From Flavobacterium sp. ASW18X (GTDB taxonomy: Bacteria; Bacteroidota; Bacteroidia; Flavobacteriales; Flavobacteriaceae), in contig NZ_SWKK01000018.1 of NCBI RefSeq assembly GCF_005144745.1, positions 36,737 to 100,736 of the forward strand: a DNA stretch of 64,000 bases, given 5' to 3'. Positions within the stretch are counted from its first letter, which is position 1; each line of letters begins with the position of its first letter. Below are positions 34,806 through 45,609 of the stretch, in pieces. Under the pieces are notes generated by a model. That model was not told where the DNA came from. It did not search any database and saw only the letters and a program-made list of their open reading frames with translations. The position numbers and the translations under genes were made by a program.

Positions 34806-37184
34806 ATGACATACAGATTTGCCCTTGCACTTTTAATAAGTGTATTGCTATGCTCTTGCAAAACAGACCCCAAAAAACCTATTCCCAGTACAGAGAATAC
34901 ACCTGCTAAGGCTGCTAAAGAAAAGGTTATAGACAGCCTGCAACATACGCCAGACTCATTGCCTACGGCTCAAGATAGTATTACACCAGGTTTTATAACA
35001 GAGTGGTATTTAGATTATGAAGACTCTGTCACCATACCCACTAGAGATAGAATATTAACCTATGACTATACTATTGATTGGGGAGATGGCACAGTAGACA
35101 AACACGTAAAAGGAGATATTACGCATGATTATGAAGATGATGGCTATTATACGATTACCATCACAGGAAAGTTCCCCAGTATTTATATGGGTAAACTTTC
35201 TGGAGAAGATCGTTTAATGAGCGTAAAACAATGGGGAGACCAAAAATGGAAATCTATGGCAGATTCATTTTCCGCTTGTCCCAATCTAAGCATAGATGCT
35301 ACAGATGTCCCAGACCTCTCCCAAGTGATTTTTATGAATTCCATGTTTGCTGAATGCACCAATCTAGAAGGCAATTTTAAAAATTGGGATACGGCTAACG
35401 TGCGCTACATGAAGCTTCTCTTTTCCGAAGCCACCAACTTTAACGAAGACATTACCTTATGGAATACCGCTAATGTAGAAAACATGGACCGTATGTTTGA
35501 AAATGCCGAAGCATTTAACCAACCGATAGGTAATTGGAACACGGCTAAGGTAAAAAACATGAGAGGTATGTTTAACGGGGCTACTAATTTTAATCAGGAA
35601 ATTGCCAATTGGGATACCACATTGGTAGAGAATATGGAACGTATGTTCGATGGCGCCATATCTTTTAACCAGCCCATTGGTAGTTGGAATACGGCAAACG
35701 TCATCTTTTTTTCTTACATGTTTAATGGTGCTGAAACATTTAACCAACCTATCGGTAACTGGAAAACTGCTAATGCTAGGAGTTTTGCTGGCATGTTTAG
35801 CTATGCAAAGGCATTTAATCAACCAATAGGTAATTGGAATACGGCCAATGCTAAATCAATGCACTTGATGTTTTATAAAACCGAAAGTTTTAATCAACCC
35901 ATTGGAACATGGGATACCGCTATGGTAACCACTATGAAAGACATGTTCGGCTACACGCAAAAATTTAATCAACACATCGGGGAGTGGGACACAAGCATGG
36001 TAACTACTATGTCTGGCATGTTTAAGCATGCAGAGCGGTTTAACCAACCCATTGGCAATTGGGACACCTCTAAGGTAACCAGTATGGAAGAAATGTTCTA
36101 TTACGCCGAACAATTTAATCAACCTATAGGCAATTGGGACACCTCTAACGTTACTACCATAGAAGGCATATTTTACAATGCAACCTCTTTTAACCAACCT
36201 ATAAACGATTGGGATATTTCTAAAATTACAAGTTTAAACAAAGTTTTTCATGGTGCAGAGGCATTTAACCAAACGGTGGAAGATTGGGACATCTCTAACC
36301 TAGAAACTATAGAAAGAACGTTTTACTATGCTAAATCCTTTAACCAACCCTTAGAAAAATGGGACATCTCTAAATTTAAAAGTTTAAAAATGATGTTTTC
36401 ATTTGCAGAATCTTTTAATCAACCCTTAGCCAAATGGAATACTGGTAATATAGAAACTATGGAGGATGCTTTTTTTGAAGCAAAATCCTTTAACCAGCCT
36501 ATTGGCAATTGGGACACCTCTAATGTAATAGATATGGATGCCATGTTCAAGGAGGCAGTATCGTTTAATCAAAATATTAATGATTGGGACACTTCTAACG
36601 TCATCCATATGTCACAAATGTTCCATGGCGCTACCGCTTTTAACCAACCCCTAGACCAATGGGATGTTTCTATTATTAGACATTTTAATATGATGTTTGA
36701 AGATGCAGAAGCGTTTAACCAAAATATTAATACTTGGGATGTTTCTGCTGCCGTGGATATGGCGGGCATGTTCAGCGGCGCCAAAGCATTTAACCAACCC
36801 TTAAACAATTGGGATGTTTCTAAGGTGGAAAGAACCATATATATGTTTTCTCAAGCTACGGCTTTTAACCAAGATATTAGCCAATGGGATACCTCTAACA
36901 TAACATCAATGGATTCTATGTTTGAGTATGCTTCTTCATTTGACCAAGATATTAGCAAATGGAACGTTACTAATGTCACCAATATGAACGAGATATTTAA
37001 AGATGCTAACCTATCTACCAAACATTATGATGCTTTATTACTGTCCTGGCAAAATCAAGAACTAAAAAGAAATGTCTCTTTTTATGTGGGGAATACCAAG
37101 TACACCAAAGCAGCAGAGGATGCCAGAATTAACATGCAAAAAAAGGGTTGGAAATTTTATGATGGTGGCCTTTTAGAAGAGTAA
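34806..37184 (+). CDS. Giant DUF285/BspA-like repeat lipoprotein
   Basis: In this 792-residue protein the lipobox LLCSC places the acylated Cys near residue 18. A Pro/Thr-rich linker follows, then a PKD-like or Ig-like segment (DYTIDWGDGTVDKHVKG and DYEDDGYYTITITG). About 22 tandem 25-residue DUF285 repeats of the form FNQPIGNWDTSNVxxMxxMF fill residues 185-735, and the protein ends in a short C-terminal cap. DUF285 repeats fold as a right-handed beta-type solenoid and act as surface adhesins or ligand-binding proteins. The near-identical 75-bp repeat units will be prone to recombination. The next gene follows after 8 bases. Confidence 0.9.
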   Translation: MTYRFALALLISVLLCSCKTDPKKPIPSTENTPAKAAKEKVIDSLQHTPDSLPTAQDSITPGFITEWYLDYEDSVTIPTRDRILTYDYTIDWGDGTVDKHVKGDITHDYEDDGYYTITITGKFPSIYMGKLSGEDRLMSVKQWGDQKWKSMADSFSACPNLSIDATDVPDLSQVIFMNSMFAECTNLEGNFKNWDTANVRYMKLLFSEATNFNEDITLWNTANVENMDRMFENAEAFNQPIGNWNTAKVKNMRGMFNGATNFNQEIANWDTTLVENMERMFDGAISFNQPIGSWNTANVIFFSYMFNGAETFNQPIGNWKTANARSFAGMFSYAKAFNQPIGNWNTANAKSMHLMFYKTESFNQPIGTWDTAMVTTMKDMFGYTQKFNQHIGEWDTSMVTTMSGMFKHAERFNQPIGNWDTSKVTSMEEMFYYAEQFNQPIGNWDTSNVTTIEGIFYNATSFNQPINDWDISKITSLNKVFHGAEAFNQTVEDWDISNLETIERTFYYAKSFNQPLEKWDISKFKSLKMMFSFAESFNQPLAKWNTGNIETMEDAFFEAKSFNQPIGNWDTSNVIDMDAMFKEAVSFNQNINDWDTSNVIHMSQMFHGATAFNQPLDQWDVSIIRHFNMMFEDAEAFNQNINTWDVSAAVDMAGMFSGAKAFNQPLNNWDVSKVERTIYMFSQATAFNQDISQWDTSNITSMDSMFEYASSFDQDISKWNVTNVTNMNEIFKDANLSTKHYDALLLSWQNQELKRNVSFYVGNTKYTKAAEDARINMQKKGWKFYDGGLLEE

Positions 37185-37192
37185 AAAGTGGT

Positions 37193-37474
37193 ATGAAAGT
37201 AAAATTCTTTTTCTTTAGCGCACTAGCTTTATCCATTTTAGGCATTTTGCTAGTATTCATTAAACTGAATTATTATTTCTGGCAGTCTAAGGGTGACTTT
37301 ATGCTGTATGCTGGGATGGCTATGCTTGTCCTTGCCATGCTAATTACCTGCATCACATTTGTGCTGACGACGAAAGAACTACTACAAACTTCTAAATTGG
37401 ATTGGCTTTGGTGCACTAATTTAATTCTGATGGTAGTATACCTCATCGCATTTCTTTATTATTTGTTTGTTTGA
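37193..37474 (+). CDS. Small three-helix membrane protein
   Basis: This 93-residue protein has three hydrophobic helices (about residues 5-27, 38-60 and 72-92) and a short charged loop. I do not recognise a family. It lies 8 bases after the DUF285 gene and is probably co-transcribed. It has no motif hinting at function. Confidence 0.6.
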   Translation: MKVKFFFFSALALSILGILLVFIKLNYYFWQSKGDFMLYAGMAMLVLAMLITCITFVLTTKELLQTSKLDWLWCTNLILMVVYLIAFLYYLFV

Positions 37475-37676
37475 TATTCATTTGAAATAATTATCGCACT
37501 GTAAAAAGGTTATAGACTTTAGTCTAGCTTAGATTCAAAAAAAAGATATAAATAACTGATAGTATTTCATCTTTTTCTTTACATACGCTTTAACACACTT
37601 AACGGTATTCCGTGAGATAAATAGCATTTAATTGCTGTATCTTGCAGTAGTAAGCACCAATAAATCACGCCACCAC

Positions 37677-40600
37677 ATGAAACTATTGAAATACACATTT
37701 TTTGCTTTAGCCCTTCTATTTTGGAGCAGCTGTAAAAAGAATACCCCAGCAGAAACTACAGACAACCTATTTGCTTTTAAGGCGTACGTTAGCTACCACA
37801 CCATGGGGCAACATAGTATTGCAGAGCCAATTACCGTAGGGCTTACCAATCCGCTTTCGCAGTACGATTTAACCCAAGAAATTCCCGCAGAATATATAAA
37901 AATAAGACCTAAAGTTAAAGGCAAACTCGTCATAGAAAACGGTAACACTTTGCTTTTTACACCAGAAGAGTTATTACAACCAGATACGGAATACAATGTA
38001 ACCATAGCCTTAGATAAGTTGTATGAGGATGTGCCGGCAAAATATAAAAACTACACCTTCGCTTTTAAGACCTTAACACCTAATTTTAATATCAACCTAG
38101 ACCATTTACAATCGTATTCTAAAGAATGGCAATACCTAACAGGTACATTACAAGCTTCTGATTTACTGCCTACAGAAAAAATTTCTGAAATTTTAAAAGT
38201 CTGGCATGATGGTAAATCAGTAAAAATTAAATGGTCTAATACGGAACCTTATAGCAAATACTACAACTTTACCATAGATAGTATTCAACGTAAAACAGAA
38301 GATAGTGAACTGGCTATTACCTATGATGGTGCTGCGGTGGGGGTGGACCAAAAAGGAAACCAAAACTATCCTGTTCCTGGTAAAAACAATTTTACAATCG
38401 TAGATGTTAAAACCTCTACAGCACCTAATGCCTATGTAACCCTTAATTTCTCTGAAGCCTTACAAGAAAATCAAGATTTAAAAGGATTTGTTAGAATTTC
38501 AGAAGCAGATGAACTTAGGTATGAGGTAGAAGGGAATTTGCTCCATGTGTACCCCTCTAACAGAATCTTAGGAGAAGTAATGATCACGGTATTTAGTGGT
38601 ATAAAAAGTGCCTATGGGGTTGCGCTAAAAGACCATTTTGGCCAAAAGGTGTCCTTTGAGCAATTAAAACCGCAAGTACGCCTGCTTTCTAAAGGTACCA
38701 TTTTGCCCAACAGCACGGCAACTCCCCTTTATTTTGAAACCGTAAATCTAAAAGCTATAGAGGTTAGGGTTATACAAATATTTCAGAACAACATGTTGCA
38801 GCATTTGCAATATAACAACCTAACAGACAACTACAACAATGAACTTAAAGCGGTAGGCAGGCGCGTTGCCTACAAAGTTATAGACCTTACTAAAGACGGA
38901 CAAAAAGACCTAAGCTATTGGAAAGCCCATGCATTAGATTTATCTAAGTTGATGCAAGTAGACCCTGGTGCTATGTACCGGGTTGAATTTAGTTTTAGAA
39001 AAGTGCACGCCCTATACACGTGTGAAGGCTCTGAGACCGAAACTGAATTGGACCAAATAGCGATGGAAAATCCAACGGAAAATGCAGAAGAGCAATATTG
39101 GGATAATCAATTGTACCGATGGCGCTCTTACCGTTACAATTGGGAAGAAATGGAAAATCCTTGCCATGAGGCTTACTACAATTTTGACCGTGTGGCAAGT
39201 ATCAATTTATTGGGGAGTGATTTAGGGCTGATTGTTAAAAAAGGAACGAATAAGTCGTACCATTTTGCTACAAGTAATTTATTAACCGCACAACCCGAAG
39301 GGAACACCAAGATTTCGCTTTACAATTTTCAACAACAAAAACTAGCAGAAATCACTACAGATACAAAAGGTTTAGGCGTGTATGATGGTGATGCTACTAT
39401 TGCCTTTGCTGTAGCACAAAAAGGAAACAACTATGCTTATGCTAAGTTATTAGATGGTAATGCCCTTTCTTTAAGTAAGTTTGATGTCTCTGGCGCCTCT
39501 CTTAAAAAGGGGCTGCAGGGCTTTTTATACACGGAACGTGGGGTGCACCGCCCAGGAGATATAGTTCATTTAACTTTTGCCTTAGATGATAAAAGCAACC
39601 CGCTCCCAGAAGGCCATCCTGTAGTTTTAGAAGTTACTGATGCTAGGGGTAAATTAGTACAACGGAACGTTTTAAAAGACCCGATTGTAGCGGTTAATGA
39701 TAGTTTATTTGCGCGTAAAGAAGGTCAATTTTATTATTTTCCTATTCCCACCACTGAGGATGCACCTACTGGCAGCTGGACGGCAACGGTAAAAGTAGGA
39801 GGAGCAACATTTAATAAAACCCTCCGTATTGCAACCGTAAAACCAAATAGGCTAAAAATAGATTTAGGTTTTAACAAAGAAGTTTTAGAGGCAAACCGTT
39901 TAGTTGTGGGCAACCTACAAGTTAATTGGCTGCATGGTGCACCTGCTCGCAATTTAAAGGTGGATATAAATGCAAAAATTTCTGTAGCAAACACAGGGTT
40001 CCCTAACTACAAAAAGTACAACTTTAAGGACCCAGTCCGCAGTTTTACCAATACTGAACTACAGTTGTTAGAAGATTACGTAGATGATAATGGCCTACTA
40101 GCGATACAAAAAGAAATTAGCGTCAATAAAAATGCACCGGGCATGTTACAGGCTACATTTACCACCCTGGCCTACGAACAAGGGGGCGACTATTCTTTAG
40201 ATGTATTTACCAAACCACTTGCTCCCTACCGTTATTTTGTAGGTTTACAATCGCCAGAACCCAAGCAATATGGTTCTTTTTATACTGATGAAAAGACCAC
40301 TTTTGACGTAATCTCTGTAGATGCTCAAGGCAAGGCTGCTGCACAACGTAAACTAACCGTAAAGGTGTACGAGATTGCATGGCGATGGTGGTGGAATCGT
40401 GGTAATGATAATCTTTCTAGATATGATAATGCTTCTGTGCATATTCCGTATAAAGAACTTAGTATTACTACCGATGCGCAAGGCAAGGGCAGTTTTAGCC
40501 TCTCTATCCCTGAGAATGATAGAGGCCGATTCTTAATTCGTGTTATTGATGAAGCTTCTGGCCACGCTACTGGGCGTACCGCCTATTTTTATCGCAACTG

Positions 40601-43226
40601 GTGGAATAGAGCGCATAATGGTGATGCAGAAAGCTCTAAAATATTGCTATTTGCATCAGACAAAGAAAGCTACGAAACGGGAGAGGAGGCTACCATAAGT
40701 TTTCCTTCTTCTGCAGGAGGCAAAGCGCTTGTAAGTATAGAAAATGGTTCTGAAGTTTTATCGCAGCAGTGGATTAGCACCAAAGACAAAGAAACCAAAA
40801 CCAGCATAAAAATTACGCCAGAAATGGCTCCAAATGTATATATCAATATCTCGTTATTACAGCCACATGGCCAAGTACGCAATGATATGCCCGTACGGCT
40901 CTATGGCGTGATGCCCTTGCTAGTTACTAATCCTGCTACAGAACTAGCACCAAAAATTGATGTGCCAGAAGTCCTTAAACCAGAAGAGAACTATACCATC
41001 ACGGTAAGTGAAGCACGCAACAATCCTATGACCTATAGTATTGCTATAGTAGACCAAGGGCTGTTAGACCTCACACGTTTTAAAACACCAGATATCCATG
41101 CTCATTTTTATGCTAGAAAAGCGCTAGGTGTAAAAACCTTTGACATTTACGATGCGGTGATGGGCGCTTACTCTATAAGCGTGGATAATATTTATGCTAT
41201 TGGGGGTGGCGGTATGGCAGAAGGCGCTAAAAACAGAAAAGCGCAGCGTTTTAAACCTGTAGTCACTTATTTAGGGCCTTTTACCTTAAAGGCAGGCAGT
41301 AAAGACAAGCATACTATTAAAATGCCCAACTATGTGGGGGCTGTACGCGCTATGGTGGTTGCTGGTAATGCCAAAGGAGCCTATGGCCATACCGAAAAAA
41401 GCGTTCCTGTACGTAAGCCATTAATGGTTTTAAGCTCTGTGCCCAGAAAACTAACACCCGGAGAAACCGTGACTATTCCTGTTACCGTATTTGCCATGGA
41501 AAAAAAGGTAAAAAACGTTGCGGTTACCATTAAAACTTCGGAAGCCTTGGAACCTCTAGGGAATACTACTAAAAATCTCAACTTTAAAGGTATAGGTGAC
41601 CAGGTAGTAAACTTTGATTTTAAAGTAAAGCCAAATGTAGCTTACCAGACCATAGAAGTCATTGCCAGCGGAGCTGGAGAAAAAGCAACTACCAAAACGG
41701 AAATACAGATTAGTAATCCAAATCCTATTACAACAAATAGCACCTTACATACGCTAGAAGCGAATGAAAAAAAATCATTTGATTTTACCGTATTTGGCAC
41801 TAGTGGCAGTAACAATGCTACGGTAGAATTCTCTACCCTACCTCCTATGGATTTTAGTAAAAGGTTGGCGTACCTTATATCTTATCCTCATGGTTGTGTA
41901 GAGCAAACTACATCGGCAGCATTTCCGCAATTATTCTTATCCTCTATTTTAGATATTAGTTACAACCAACAAAAATCTACAGAGAAAAATATAAAAGCAG
42001 CGATTAAAAAGTTGTCAGATTTCCAAACTACAGATGGTGGACTTAGTTATTGGCCTGGTAACAGCTACGCAGATGAATGGGGCACCAACTATGCAGGGCA
42101 TTTTATGCTAGAAGCTAAGAGTAGAGGGTACCAGTTACCGTTAACCTTTTTAAGCAACTGGCTACGTTATCAGACTAAAACAGCTAGAGAATGGAATGGG
42201 GCAAGATATAGCTACAACACGGACCTTACCCAAGCCTACCGCTTATACACCTTAGCCCTTGCACAACAACCAGAACTTGCTGCTATGAACCGCTTAAGAG
42301 GGCAGTCTAATCTTAGTAATAATGCTAAATGGCGTTTGGCTGCTGCTTATGCCTTAATTGGCAAAAAAAGTATTGCTCAAGAGCTTATAAATAAGGCTAA
42401 CATTGAAATAACTCCTAAAAGGGAAGATTATCATACCTACGGTTCTGTATTTAGAAATAGAGCGATGGCACTAGAAACCCTTGTACTATTGGGTAGTGAT
42501 AAGCAGCGCGAATTAGCCTTAAGTTTGGCTAAAAATTTATCTTCAGATAAATGGTACAGTACGCAGGAAACAGCCTATGCCTTATTAGCCATGGCTAAAA
42601 TGGCCAAGAAAAACGGCGGAAAAGCTATAGACCTTAGCTACATTTATAACGGTAAAGAATACAATGTTAAGAGTGACAAAGCCCTTGCCATTCGCGATTT
42701 ACCTATTCGTAAAACCACAGCAACAGTGACCGTAAATAATAAGCGCAACAATGTGGTTTATGCCACTTTAAATTTACAAGGGCGTTTGCCTGTGGGTCAA
42801 GAGTTAGAGCAACAGCAAAAAGTAGTACTTAAAACCAGCTACATCAATAGTGATGGGAGTAGCCTTTCTGTTGACCAGTTACGACAAGGAACAGAATTCC
42901 AAGCCCGTATTAGTGTAACCAACACTACTAATGATGATATGGATAATCTTGCGCTAACCCAATTATTGCCAAGTGGCTGGGAGCTAGTAGATACTTCCTT
43001 TGTAGATAACAACAACAATTCTCAAGGTGTAGATTACCAAGATACCAGAGATGATAGAACGCATTTTTATTTTGGTTTAAAAGCCAAGAGTTCTAAAAGC
43101 TTTGTGGTGAGACTAAATGCCTCCTATCTAGGCACATATTATCTACCTGGCTCGCAAGTAGAAGCTATGTATGACAATACGATTAGCGCACGTACCAAAG
43201 GCACTTGGGTAAAAGTAGTGCAGTAA
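37677..43226 (+). CDS. Bacterial alpha-2-macroglobulin lipoprotein
   Basis: Start ATG 37677 gives a lipoprotein signal (FWSSC); the 15 extra residues of the longer frame were rejected. The 1849-residue protein has Ig-like MG domains, the bait-region domains, and the thioester motif GCVEQ at about residue 1407 (CxEQ, with the thioester Cys and Gln intact), plus a C-terminal complement-like region. Bacterial alpha-2-macroglobulins trap proteases at the inner membrane or periplasm. The gene is followed 19 bases later by pbpC, the same pair as yfhM-pbpC in enterobacteria, supporting a coupled wall-repair and protease-trap role. Confidence 0.93.
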   Translation: MKLLKYTFFALALLFWSSCKKNTPAETTDNLFAFKAYVSYHTMGQHSIAEPITVGLTNPLSQYDLTQEIPAEYIKIRPKVKGKLVIENGNTLLFTPEELLQPDTEYNVTIALDKLYEDVPAKYKNYTFAFKTLTPNFNINLDHLQSYSKEWQYLTGTLQASDLLPTEKISEILKVWHDGKSVKIKWSNTEPYSKYYNFTIDSIQRKTEDSELAITYDGAAVGVDQKGNQNYPVPGKNNFTIVDVKTSTAPNAYVTLNFSEALQENQDLKGFVRISEADELRYEVEGNLLHVYPSNRILGEVMITVFSGIKSAYGVALKDHFGQKVSFEQLKPQVRLLSKGTILPNSTATPLYFETVNLKAIEVRVIQIFQNNMLQHLQYNNLTDNYNNELKAVGRRVAYKVIDLTKDGQKDLSYWKAHALDLSKLMQVDPGAMYRVEFSFRKVHALYTCEGSETETELDQIAMENPTENAEEQYWDNQLYRWRSYRYNWEEMENPCHEAYYNFDRVASINLLGSDLGLIVKKGTNKSYHFATSNLLTAQPEGNTKISLYNFQQQKLAEITTDTKGLGVYDGDATIAFAVAQKGNNYAYAKLLDGNALSLSKFDVSGASLKKGLQGFLYTERGVHRPGDIVHLTFALDDKSNPLPEGHPVVLEVTDARGKLVQRNVLKDPIVAVNDSLFARKEGQFYYFPIPTTEDAPTGSWTATVKVGGATFNKTLRIATVKPNRLKIDLGFNKEVLEANRLVVGNLQVNWLHGAPARNLKVDINAKISVANTGFPNYKKYNFKDPVRSFTNTELQLLEDYVDDNGLLAIQKEISVNKNAPGMLQATFTTLAYEQGGDYSLDVFTKPLAPYRYFVGLQSPEPKQYGSFYTDEKTTFDVISVDAQGKAAAQRKLTVKVYEIAWRWWWNRGNDNLSRYDNASVHIPYKELSITTDAQGKGSFSLSIPENDRGRFLIRVIDEASGHATGRTAYFYRNWWNRAHNGDAESSKILLFASDKESYETGEEATISFPSSAGGKALVSIENGSEVLSQQWISTKDKETKTSIKITPEMAPNVYINISLLQPHGQVRNDMPVRLYGVMPLLVTNPATELAPKIDVPEVLKPEENYTITVSEARNNPMTYSIAIVDQGLLDLTRFKTPDIHAHFYARKALGVKTFDIYDAVMGAYSISVDNIYAIGGGGMAEGAKNRKAQRFKPVVTYLGPFTLKAGSKDKHTIKMPNYVGAVRAMVVAGNAKGAYGHTEKSVPVRKPLMVLSSVPRKLTPGETVTIPVTVFAMEKKVKNVAVTIKTSEALEPLGNTTKNLNFKGIGDQVVNFDFKVKPNVAYQTIEVIASGAGEKATTKTEIQISNPNPITTNSTLHTLEANEKKSFDFTVFGTSGSNNATVEFSTLPPMDFSKRLAYLISYPHGCVEQTTSAAFPQLFLSSILDISYNQQKSTEKNIKAAIKKLSDFQTTDGGLSYWPGNSYADEWGTNYAGHFMLEAKSRGYQLPLTFLSNWLRYQTKTAREWNGARYSYNTDLTQAYRLYTLALAQQPELAAMNRLRGQSNLSNNAKWRLAAAYALIGKKSIAQELINKANIEITPKREDYHTYGSVFRNRAMALETLVLLGSDKQRELALSLAKNLSSDKWYSTQETAYALLAMAKMAKKNGGKAIDLSYIYNGKEYNVKSDKALAIRDLPIRKTTATVTVNNKRNNVVYATLNLQGRLPVGQELEQQQKVVLKTSYINSDGSSLSVDQLRQGTEFQARISVTNTTNDDMDNLALTQLLPSGWELVDTSFVDNNNNSQGVDYQDTRDDRTHFYFGLKAKSSKSFVVRLNASYLGTYYLPGSQVEAMYDNTISARTKGTWVKVVQ

Positions 43227-43245
43227 AGTAAAGGGTGTTTGTTGC

Positions 43246-45603
43246 ATGAAGTGGATTGCAGTTTTAAAAAGACACCGCATACAACTAGGGATAGCCTCGC
43301 TACTATTCCTAGTTTGGCTTTTCTGTTTACCTAAACCCCTATTCACTGCTCCAACAGCAACTGTAGCTTACAGTAAAGAAGGGCTACTCATAGGTGCGCG
43401 TATTGCCTCAGATGGGCAATGGCGATTCCCCGCTGTAGATAGTGTTCCTTACAAATATGAGCAATGTATTTTACAATTTGAAGACGCTTATTTTTACAAG
43501 CATCCAGGTTTTAATCCTGTATCCATGTACAAAGCCCTACAACACAACCTAACCAAATCTACACGTAGAGGGGCAAGTACGCTAACACAACAGGTAATAC
43601 GGTTAAGTAGAGGTCAAAAAAAACGTTCTTACCTAGAAAAACTTATCGAAATTTTCATGGCTACACGGTTAGAAGCGAGGTATTCTAAAAATGAAATATT
43701 AAAAATGCACGCAAGCCACACACCTTTTGGTGGTAATGTTGTAGGCTTAGAGACCGCCGCTTGGCGGTATTTTGGATTACCAGCAGCACAACTAAGTTGG
43801 GGGCAAAGCGCTGCCTTAGCAGTTTTACCTAATGCACCTTCCTTAATTTTTCCGGGTAAGAATGACACTTCCCTGTTAAATAAAAGAAATCGACTATTAA
43901 GAAAGTTACATGCAACGGCAATAATAGATGCTACAGAATTAGAGTTAGCATTATTAGAACCGCTACCAAAAAAACCGCTACCCTTACCAGATTATGCTTC
44001 TCATTTAACAGCGCGTATAGCAAAAGAATACCCTGGACAAAATATAAAAACCACGATAGATTTTGCCCTGCAAGGCCAATTAAATAATATCGCACTGCGT
44101 CATCATCAACAGCTAGCAAGCAATCAAATTCATAATTTAGGAATTGTAGTTTTAGAGGTTTCCTCTAAAGAGGTTCTTGCCTATATTGGGAACACGCCAA
44201 ATAAAAAAACAGAAGCGTATTACGTAGATATGGTTACCGCACAACGTAGTACAGGTAGTACGCTTAAGCCATTATTGTTTGCTGCTCTGCTAGAAGAAGG
44301 TCATCTTTTGCCCAACACTTTAGTAGAAGATATACCAACCGTCATTAATGGTTACGAACCCAAAAACTATGATAACTCTTTTAGTGGACTAGTGCCTGCC
44401 AGTAGCGCCTTAACCCGTTCTTTGAATATCCCTGCCGTGCGTTTATTGCAAGACTACGGTTTAGAAAAATTTTATCACAAATTAGAAAAAACGACCTTAC
44501 ACAGTATTGATAAACCGCCGCACCATTATGGATTACCTATTATTCTTGGTGGCGCGGAGAGCAGTTTATGGCAATTGACTAGCACCTTTGCCGGTATGGC
44601 AAATACTGTGAATTATTACGTAAAGAACAGCAGTCAATACCGTAAAAACGAATTTCAATTGCCGCATTACCAAAAAGAAATTATACCGAAACAAGGCTCT
44701 AATCAATTTTCACCACCCTTTTTAGGTGCAGGCAGTTTGTATACCACACTGCAAACCCTTCGCAAAGTTAATAGACCAGAAGGTGATGAGAATTGGTATT
44801 TCTTTGATGACTCCCAAGCCTTAGCGTGGAAAACCGGGACAAGTTTCGGATTTAAAGACGCTTGGGCCGTTGGTACTACTCCAAAATACGCTATAGGAGT
44901 TTGGGTAGGGAATGCCGATGGGGAAGGCAGGCCAGGACTAACGGGTATCACGGCTGCTGCACCATTATTGTTTGATGTACTGCGCAGCCTGCCAAAATCG
45001 GGTTGGTTTTCCACACCTTATGATGATATGGCAACGGTGCAAGTCTGTACCAAAAGCGGTTATAATGCCACTCCCTATTGCGAAGATAGTCTTGAAGAAC
45101 TAGTACCAACTAACGGTAAGCGCGGTGCACCCTGCCCTTACCACACTCAAATATCATTAGACCAAACGGGTACCTTCCGTGTAAATAATGCGTGCTATCC
45201 CTTAGCAGAAATGCAACAAAAATCATGGTTTAGCTTACCGCCTCAGTTAGAATATTATTACGCTCAAAAACAAAGCAATTACCAAGCTTTACCTCCCTTT
45301 TTAGACGGATGTTCTGCCCTTAATAATGACAGAATAGCTTTCATCTATCCGAAGAAAAATGAAACCATTCTGCTCCCTAAAGGATTTGATACTAGTCCTG
45401 AAGATGTTGTTCTAAAATTAGCCCACCAGCAAAAAGATGCCAAAGTGTATTGGTACATAGACCATACTTTTGTAGGCGAAACAGAACACTTCCATGAGTT
45501 GCTAGTTCCTATTACTCCTGGCGAATATACTCTTAGCGTAATGGATGAGGAAGGCAACCTACTTAGCCAAGAAATAACTGTAGCAACTGCAAGTACAGAC
45601 TAG
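43246..45603 (+). CDS. pbpC: Penicillin-binding protein 1C
   Basis: This 785-residue bifunctional peptidoglycan enzyme has an N-terminal membrane anchor and a glycosyltransferase GT51 domain with FEDAYFYKHPGF (Glu near 79) and GASTLTQQVIRLS. Its transpeptidase has STLK (Ser338 and Lys341), SLN near 392 and KTGT near 529. The C-terminal BiPBP_C domain carries LDGCSALNNDRI. All catalytic motifs are intact. It is encoded next to the alpha-2-macroglobulin, as in other bacteria, and converges on der with only 6 bases between. Confidence 0.95.
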   Translation: MKWIAVLKRHRIQLGIASLLFLVWLFCLPKPLFTAPTATVAYSKEGLLIGARIASDGQWRFPAVDSVPYKYEQCILQFEDAYFYKHPGFNPVSMYKALQHNLTKSTRRGASTLTQQVIRLSRGQKKRSYLEKLIEIFMATRLEARYSKNEILKMHASHTPFGGNVVGLETAAWRYFGLPAAQLSWGQSAALAVLPNAPSLIFPGKNDTSLLNKRNRLLRKLHATAIIDATELELALLEPLPKKPLPLPDYASHLTARIAKEYPGQNIKTTIDFALQGQLNNIALRHHQQLASNQIHNLGIVVLEVSSKEVLAYIGNTPNKKTEAYYVDMVTAQRSTGSTLKPLLFAALLEEGHLLPNTLVEDIPTVINGYEPKNYDNSFSGLVPASSALTRSLNIPAVRLLQDYGLEKFYHKLEKTTLHSIDKPPHHYGLPIILGGAESSLWQLTSTFAGMANTVNYYVKNSSQYRKNEFQLPHYQKEIIPKQGSNQFSPPFLGAGSLYTTLQTLRKVNRPEGDENWYFFDDSQALAWKTGTSFGFKDAWAVGTTPKYAIGVWVGNADGEGRPGLTGITAAAPLLFDVLRSLPKSGWFSTPYDDMATVQVCTKSGYNATPYCEDSLEELVPTNGKRGAPCPYHTQISLDQTGTFRVNNACYPLAEMQQKSWFSLPPQLEYYYAQKQSNYQALPPFLDGCSALNNDRIAFIYPKKNETILLPKGFDTSPEDVVLKLAHQQKDAKVYWYIDHTFVGETEHFHELLVPITPGEYTLSVMDEEGNLLSQEITVATASTD

Positions 45604-45609
45604 GCCTAC

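Noticed and set aside
35457..36838. Several minus-strand ORFs in the DUF285 gene
   Set aside because: Antisense shadows of the repeat; they repeat the same pattern in reverse and have no independent coding signal.
35350..37010. 75-bp repeats that could look like a CRISPR array
   Set aside because: The repeats are in one open frame and translate to DUF285 units; there are no constant repeat/variable spacer boundaries and no cas genes.
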